A stretch of 64,000 nucleotides of DNA from Oscillatoria sp. CS-180 (GTDB lineage: Bacteria; Cyanobacteriota; Cyanobacteriia; Phormidesmidales; Phormidesmidaceae), in the NCBI RefSeq assembly GCF_028330965.1, contig NZ_JAQMUB010000067.1, forward strand, positions 85,904 through 149,903, written 5' to 3'. How positions within the stretch are numbered: the stretch's first letter is position 1; each line of letters opens with the position of its first letter. Under the pieces are notes generated by a model. The model did no database searches. It worked only from the letters and a program-made list of their open reading frames with translations, and was not told where the DNA came from. Shown one piece after another: positions 60,510-64,000 of the stretch. The position numbers and the translations under genes were made by a program.

Positions 60510-60797
60510 CTACTCCTCGGGTTCAATGGAACTTGTCAGCCCCTTTCCCTTAAGTCCTTCACAGTAAAATTCAGCGTGCTCTAGAGCACAGATAATGACC
60601 ACGGCAACCCCCGCAACGTGTGCCTGCATCATGATATTGACCGCCTGCGGCATCGACAAGCTGGGAACAACTTTCATTAAAGATTCAACGACGTATTCCA
60701 TAGAATTAAAGTCGTCGTTGTGTAAAAGCACGCGATAGCGTGGCGCGGGTTTCCGAACCGTGGATGTTGATCGACGTTCAATCGTTTCGACAGCCAC
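60510..60797 (-). CDS. clpS: Clp protease adaptor ClpS
   Basis: 95 residues. Core motif RYRVLLHNDDFNSMEYVV, with the NDD hydrophobic-pocket residues, followed by VPSLSMPQAVNIMMQAHVAG and CALEHAEFYCEGLKGKGL. ClpS delivers N-degron substrates to ClpCP. It heads the clpS-CPBP-exbD operon, with a promoter in the 360-bp gap upstream. Confidence 0.92.
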   Translation of the reverse strand: MAVETIERRSTSTVRKPAPRYRVLLHNDDFNSMEYVVESLMKVVPSLSMPQAVNIMMQAHVAGVAVVIICALEHAEFYCEGLKGKGLTSSIEPEE

Positions 60798-61147
60798 AAT
60801 GTGCTCCTCAAACTAAACTAGTTGTAAACAAATCTCAACTGATCTGCCCATCATTGACTCACAGAGCGATCGCAGCACAGGGGCGCGATGGTGTCAGAGT
60901 CAGTAACGCTAGAACTGACTGCACAGCCCGTCATCTGCCGATCCTATCCCTATATTTAGAGTCAACACTTGCAAGCAACTGTTCTAAATCTTAATTGAGA
61001 TCATCGAACCTGACAAAGGTGAGCTACTAAAGGTTCCTCAAAATTCCTGTAGCCACTTGGCATCTTGCAAAACTTTTATAGACTCCTTCCAGTTGTGATC
61101 ATAACCAAGTTAGGCTAGAAACAACTCCAAAAGGGAGCGCACATCCG
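60798..61147. other. Divergent upstream region of clpS and the 107-residue gene
   Basis: No gene seen. It contains both promoters. Near its end, GGGAG is followed by a four-codon mini-frame ATGCAAAAGGCATGA (61148-61162) whose stop overlaps the next ATG. Confidence 0.4.
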
Positions 61148-61158
61148 ATGCAAAAGGC

Positions 61159-61482
61159 ATGAGTTCTCCAACGTATCAGGTTATTTTTATTGAAAGTCAA
61201 ACGGCCCGTCTCTATGGAGAGCTTGTTCAACGCATAGAAGACCGCAATACTTGCTGGTTACGGCCTCTTTCCCTCTGTATTGAAGACGCTGAAACGGGTC
61301 AAATTTCTCTGTTGGATGTCCGAGATGGCCCTGACGTCATCTGTTCTAATGATCTGGTTCAGCCTGCTTCCGACACTGACTGGATCTATCTGGCAGACAG
61401 TCTATCCAAAGCTCAACAGACCTGCGATTATGCCGAAGCTAACCAGCACCTTAGACAGTTCTTGGCAAAGCTGCAAAACTAG
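61159..61482 (+). CDS. Small conserved cyanobacterial protein, unknown function
   Basis: 107 residues. Alternating strand-like and helical segments (YQVIFIESQTARLYGELVQRI, CWLRPLSLCIEDAETGQISLL, WIYLADSLSKAQQTCDYAEA, HLRQFLAKLQ). No signal or membrane segment. No family recognised. It starts divergently from clpS. Its start is overlapped by a four-codon upstream frame (ATGA overlap), so its translation may depend on that leader. Confidence 0.6.
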   Translation: MSSPTYQVIFIESQTARLYGELVQRIEDRNTCWLRPLSLCIEDAETGQISLLDVRDGPDVICSNDLVQPASDTDWIYLADSLSKAQQTCDYAEANQHLRQFLAKLQN

Positions 61483-61537
61483 CGGGGCACTTGGACGTTA
61501 TTTGTCCTGTCTTCGGCTTCAAAGTCTCCTGACTGTT

Positions 61538-62305
61538 CTATGACAAATTAGCAGCCATTAAGTCGTCTGCCATCTCAAAGTTTGCGGTGACCGATTGAAC
61601 ATCCTCTAAATCTTCCAAAGCGTCCATCATTCTAAGGAGCGATCGCGCATGGTCGGATTCAGTGACGTTAACTGTGTTGCTAGGTATCCAGCGATTCTCA
61701 ACCTGACTAACCGTGTAGTCATTGGCAGTGAGCGTATCGCTAAGCATTTCCAAATCAGCGGGGTCGCAGTAGACCTCCGCCCCTTCTTCATCCTCATCAA
61801 TTAAAGTCAGTTCGTAACTCTCCGCACGCCCTTCGATCGCCACCACCAGTAGGGCATCTTCGTCTACTGGCCCGATAACCGTAACGACCCCTTTCTGCTC
61901 AAACATCCAGCCGACGCATCCAGTTTCGCCCAGATTGCCACCGTTTTTGCTGAAAGCAGACCGCAAGTCCGCAGCGGTACGATTACGATTATCCGTCAGG
62001 GCTTCAATCAAAACGGCGACCCCGCCAGGACCGTAGCCCTCATACCGGATCGCTTCCAGGGCATCCTCGCTTCCCAACTGACCAGAGCCTTTTGCGATCG
62101 CGCGATCAATGTTGTCATTGGGAAAACCCGCTGCTTTGGCTTTGTCGATTGCTGTACGCAGCTGAAAATTTCCCGCCGGATCAGGTCCTCCAGTGCGTGT
62201 CGCCACGATGATCTCACGGGAGAGTTTGGCAAAAGTTTTGCCTTTAACAGCATCAACGCGGGCCTTTTGACGTTTGATATTGGCCCATTTGCTATGACCA
62301 GCCAT
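61538..62305 (-). CDS. YebC/PmpR family transcriptional regulator
   Basis: 255 residues from the ATG beginning [19 protein letters not shown], the invariant YebC start; an earlier TTG in frame is not used. Further conserved parts: [76 protein letters not shown] and the closing [13 protein letters not shown]. YebC proteins bind DNA or relieve ribosome stalling at prolines, depending on the member. It is convergent with the small gene upstream and precedes glk by 168 bp. Confidence 0.92.
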   Translation of the reverse strand: MAGHSKWANIKRQKARVDAVKGKTFAKLSREIIVATRTGGPDPAGNFQLRTAIDKAKAAGFPNDNIDRAIAKGSGQLGSEDALEAIRYEGYGPGGVAVLIEALTDNRNRTAADLRSAFSKNGGNLGETGCVGWMFEQKGVVTVIGPVDEDALLVVAIEGRAESYELTLIDEDEEGAEVYCDPADLEMLSDTLTANDYTVSQVENRWIPSNTVNVTESDHARSLLRMMDALEDLEDVQSVTANFEMADDLMAANLS

Positions 62306-62473
62306 AACACCGAAAGCAAATAGAACGACTTGATTCAATGGGGAGTGAGTTGAATAAGCATACCTGATCGGCTGATCCGTCTGAAATTTCTATTCTCAGA
62401 AGCTTTAAAGCGCTGCATTCCCCAAGCGAATTTGAAAAGGCCTTGCGAATCCGCTGGGGCCGAACAGCTAAGC

Positions 62474-63511
62474 TTACAGGGTAGCAGCACACCAGGCAGC
62501 GCCAATCAGCCCGACCTGTGGATTTAAAACAACACGAACGGGGATATCTTCTAATAGCTTGCTCATGCGACCCTTGTGGGTAAAGGCGTCGAGAAAGACG
62601 TCATTGTTGGTAATCAGGGGTAGGTTCTTAGCCGCAATTCCCCCGGCGATGTAGAGTCCGCCATAGGGCAATAGCTTTAAAGCTAAGTTGCCCGCTTCTG
62701 CTCCATAGGCGCTGACAAACATATTCATGGTCTGCACGGCCAAGTCGTCCTCTCCCTTCAGCGCAAACTGAGAAATTGCGGCAGCGGGATCAACCGATTT
62801 TGCTTGTCCGGCCTCTTTTTCCCAAGTGGTGACAATATCGCTCAGCTCTGGGGACTCTTGGGCAATACCGCGATCGCGCAAAAACTGGTAAATCGAAACA
62901 ACACCCTGCCCAGAAACCACTCGTTCTGCAGAAATACGAGCAATCTGATGCTTATCCAACAAGTATTTCAGTAACTGAAAGTCTAGCTCTGACCGGGGAG
63001 CGAAATCAGCATGTCCTCCTTCAGAGGGAAAAACCTTTGCTTTACCATTCTGCGGTATGAGGAAACCTTGGCCTAGACCCGTGCCGGCACCAATCACCGC
63101 AACAGGGGCGCTGCCGTTAGGAATGCCGATTTGCAAAGGATGAACGTCGTTGTCTTCTAGCTGCAGCACGCCATAGCCGATCGCTTCAAAATCGTTGATC
63201 AATAGGGCTGATTCAAGCTGGAGTTCTTGAGCAAGGCGATCGCCGGCTAGGTTCCACGTCAAGTTTGTCAGCTTGGACGTGTTGTTGAGCACCGGGCCAG
63301 CGATCGCGAAACAGGCTTTTTCCGGCTGACCCGACTGGGCTGTCTGTTGCCCTGCCTCCTTCAGAAAGGCTTGAACTAACGGCACCAAGTCCGGAAAATC
63401 CTTAGAAACATACTGTTTTTCATAACATGTTTTCAAAGTTTCACCGTCAGCAGAAACCAAGCGCAAGATTGTTTTTGTGCCACCAATGTCGCCTGCCAAG
63501 AGATATCTCAT
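62474..63511 (-). CDS. glk: Glucokinase
   Basis: 345 residues. ATP phosphate loop LLAGDIGGTKTILRLV; sugar-binding NLTWNLAGDRLAQEL, LINDFEAIGYGVLQL with the catalytic Asp; GAGTGLGQGFLIP; and the SEGGHADFAP motif typical of the bacterial glucokinase family. The C-terminal GGLYIAGGIAAKNLP also fits. Glucokinase phosphorylates glucose to glucose 6-phosphate in the cytosol, feeding glycolysis or the oxidative pentose-phosphate pathway in the dark. No operon partner is evident. Confidence 0.93.
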   Translation of the reverse strand: MRYLLAGDIGGTKTILRLVSADGETLKTCYEKQYVSKDFPDLVPLVQAFLKEAGQQTAQSGQPEKACFAIAGPVLNNTSKLTNLTWNLAGDRLAQELQLESALLINDFEAIGYGVLQLEDNDVHPLQIGIPNGSAPVAVIGAGTGLGQGFLIPQNGKAKVFPSEGGHADFAPRSELDFQLLKYLLDKHQIARISAERVVSGQGVVSIYQFLRDRGIAQESPELSDIVTTWEKEAGQAKSVDPAAAISQFALKGEDDLAVQTMNMFVSAYGAEAGNLALKLLPYGGLYIAGGIAAKNLPLITNNDVFLDAFTHKGRMSKLLEDIPVRVVLNPQVGLIGAAWCAATL

Positions 63512-63616
63512 GGCTTATACCTCAAATCACCGCTAGGAGCTTTCCCCTTGAGACCATAACCCATTCAAACCGTTTCAAGGGTAACAGTCTTTAAAGCCTA
63601 GGCAAAGAAAACGCCC

Positions 63617-64000
63617 CTAAACCGGATGAAAATAAAAAGCAGTTCCTAAGATGGCAAAAGTTGCCAACAGCAGCACGCCCTCTAACCAATTGGAACGCCC
63701 GTCCAAGCTAATCAAGTTCACCAAGGCCACTGCAATAACGACCGCGACGACCTCGAATAAATTGAAATTCAGGTCCATGGGCTGACCGATTGCTAATCCG
63801 ACTAATACCAGCGTGGGCACAATCAGCAGCGCCACGAGTAGACTGGATCCCATCGCGATTGAGATAGCCAGATCCATATTGTCCTTGGCAGCCACGCGAA
63901 CGGCTGTGAGATACTCTGCCGCACCACCGACCAGTGGCACTAGAATGACTCCCGAAAACAGATCGGTAAAGCCCAGGGTTGCGGTCGCTTCTTCCAAAGC
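63617..64000 (-). CDS. Ca2+/H+ antiporter (CaCA family), C-terminal part (runs off right edge)
   Basis: The visible 127 residues are the last repeat of a cation/H+ exchanger: GVILVPLVGGAAEYLTAVRVA is the alpha-repeat with its essential acidic residue (GAAE), followed by NMDLAISIAMGSSLLVALLIVPTLVLVG and helices ending FAILGTAFYFHPV. This matches VCX1/ChaA-type Ca2+/H+ antiporters that remove calcium from the cytosol. The N-terminal repeat lies beyond base 64000. Confidence 0.85.
   Translation of the reverse strand, partial: ALEEATATLGFTDLFSGVILVPLVGGAAEYLTAVRVAAKDNMDLAISIAMGSSLLVALLIVPTLVLVGLAIGQPMDLNFNLFEVVAVVIAVALVNLISLDGRSNWLEGVLLLATFAILGTAFYFHPV

Overview
The window is chromosomal DNA of a cyanobacterium. 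The HIP1 octamer GCGATCGC recurs throughout, psb28 (photosystem II) is present, and many families are typical of cyanobacteria: Zur/FurB, slr1658/slr1659-type regulators, DUF928, CHAT and filamentous-haemagglutinin proteins, AAA-like/CHASE2 proteins and Uma2 proteins. The base composition and the rich set of secreted and signalling genes suggest a filamentous Leptolyngbya-like lineage, but no marker here fixes the genus.

Layout. 0-7 kb: a divergent pair made of a cyclic-nucleotide-binding protein (cut by the left edge) and a tiny double-glycine peptide, then a DM13 protein, a dienelactone hydrolase, two Uma2 nucleases, a DUF4241 protein, a PIN-toxin remnant and a GMC oxidoreductase. 7-12 kb: a five-gene operon for an alternative respiratory terminal oxidase (two DUF2231 membrane proteins plus subunits II, I and III); subunit II lacks the CuA ligands. 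12-15.5 kb: two tandem MscS paralogues of equal length. 15.6-21.2 kb: a five-gene operon joining two TRAP-type periplasmic binding proteins to a HAMP/PP2C phosphatase and a kinase-like/STAS partner-switching pair. 21.3-29 kb: an EF-hand protein coupled to an internally duplicated membrane protein, a glutamine-amidotransferase-like protein and two AAA-like ATPases, one with CHASE2. 29.4-32 kb: a 904-residue secreted-type protein (nucleoside hydrolase, SGNH hydrolase inside a Calx-beta-like domain, DUF4114).

32-47 kb is a surface/secretion region. On the minus strand lie TpsB (ShlB/FhaC porin), TpsA (filamentous haemagglutinin), a TPR-CHAT protease-like protein and a DUF928 protein. Between TpsB and TpsA sits an opposite-strand cassette (40.0-44.0 kb) in which three otherwise unrelated proteins end in the same roughly 50-residue module with an invariant Cys-X31-Cys spacing: a small protein, a fibro-slime/PA14-like protein and a beta-propeller. 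The cassette also holds a hydrophobic tail reading frame and a TPR membrane protein, and a thioredoxin lies just beyond. I do not recognise this module; it is the best candidate here for an undescribed system.

47-64 kb is mostly housekeeping: a tricorn protease, psb28 with a truncated moaB, a Rieske oxygenase, surE, a CECG permease / TIGR03943 / beta-propeller operon facing zur (with a palindromic operator), exbD-CPBP protease-clpS, a YebC regulator, glucokinase and a Ca2+/H+ antiporter cut by the right edge. Short palindromic repeats are scattered in intergenic DNA. No rRNA, tRNA, CRISPR array, transposase or replication origin was seen.
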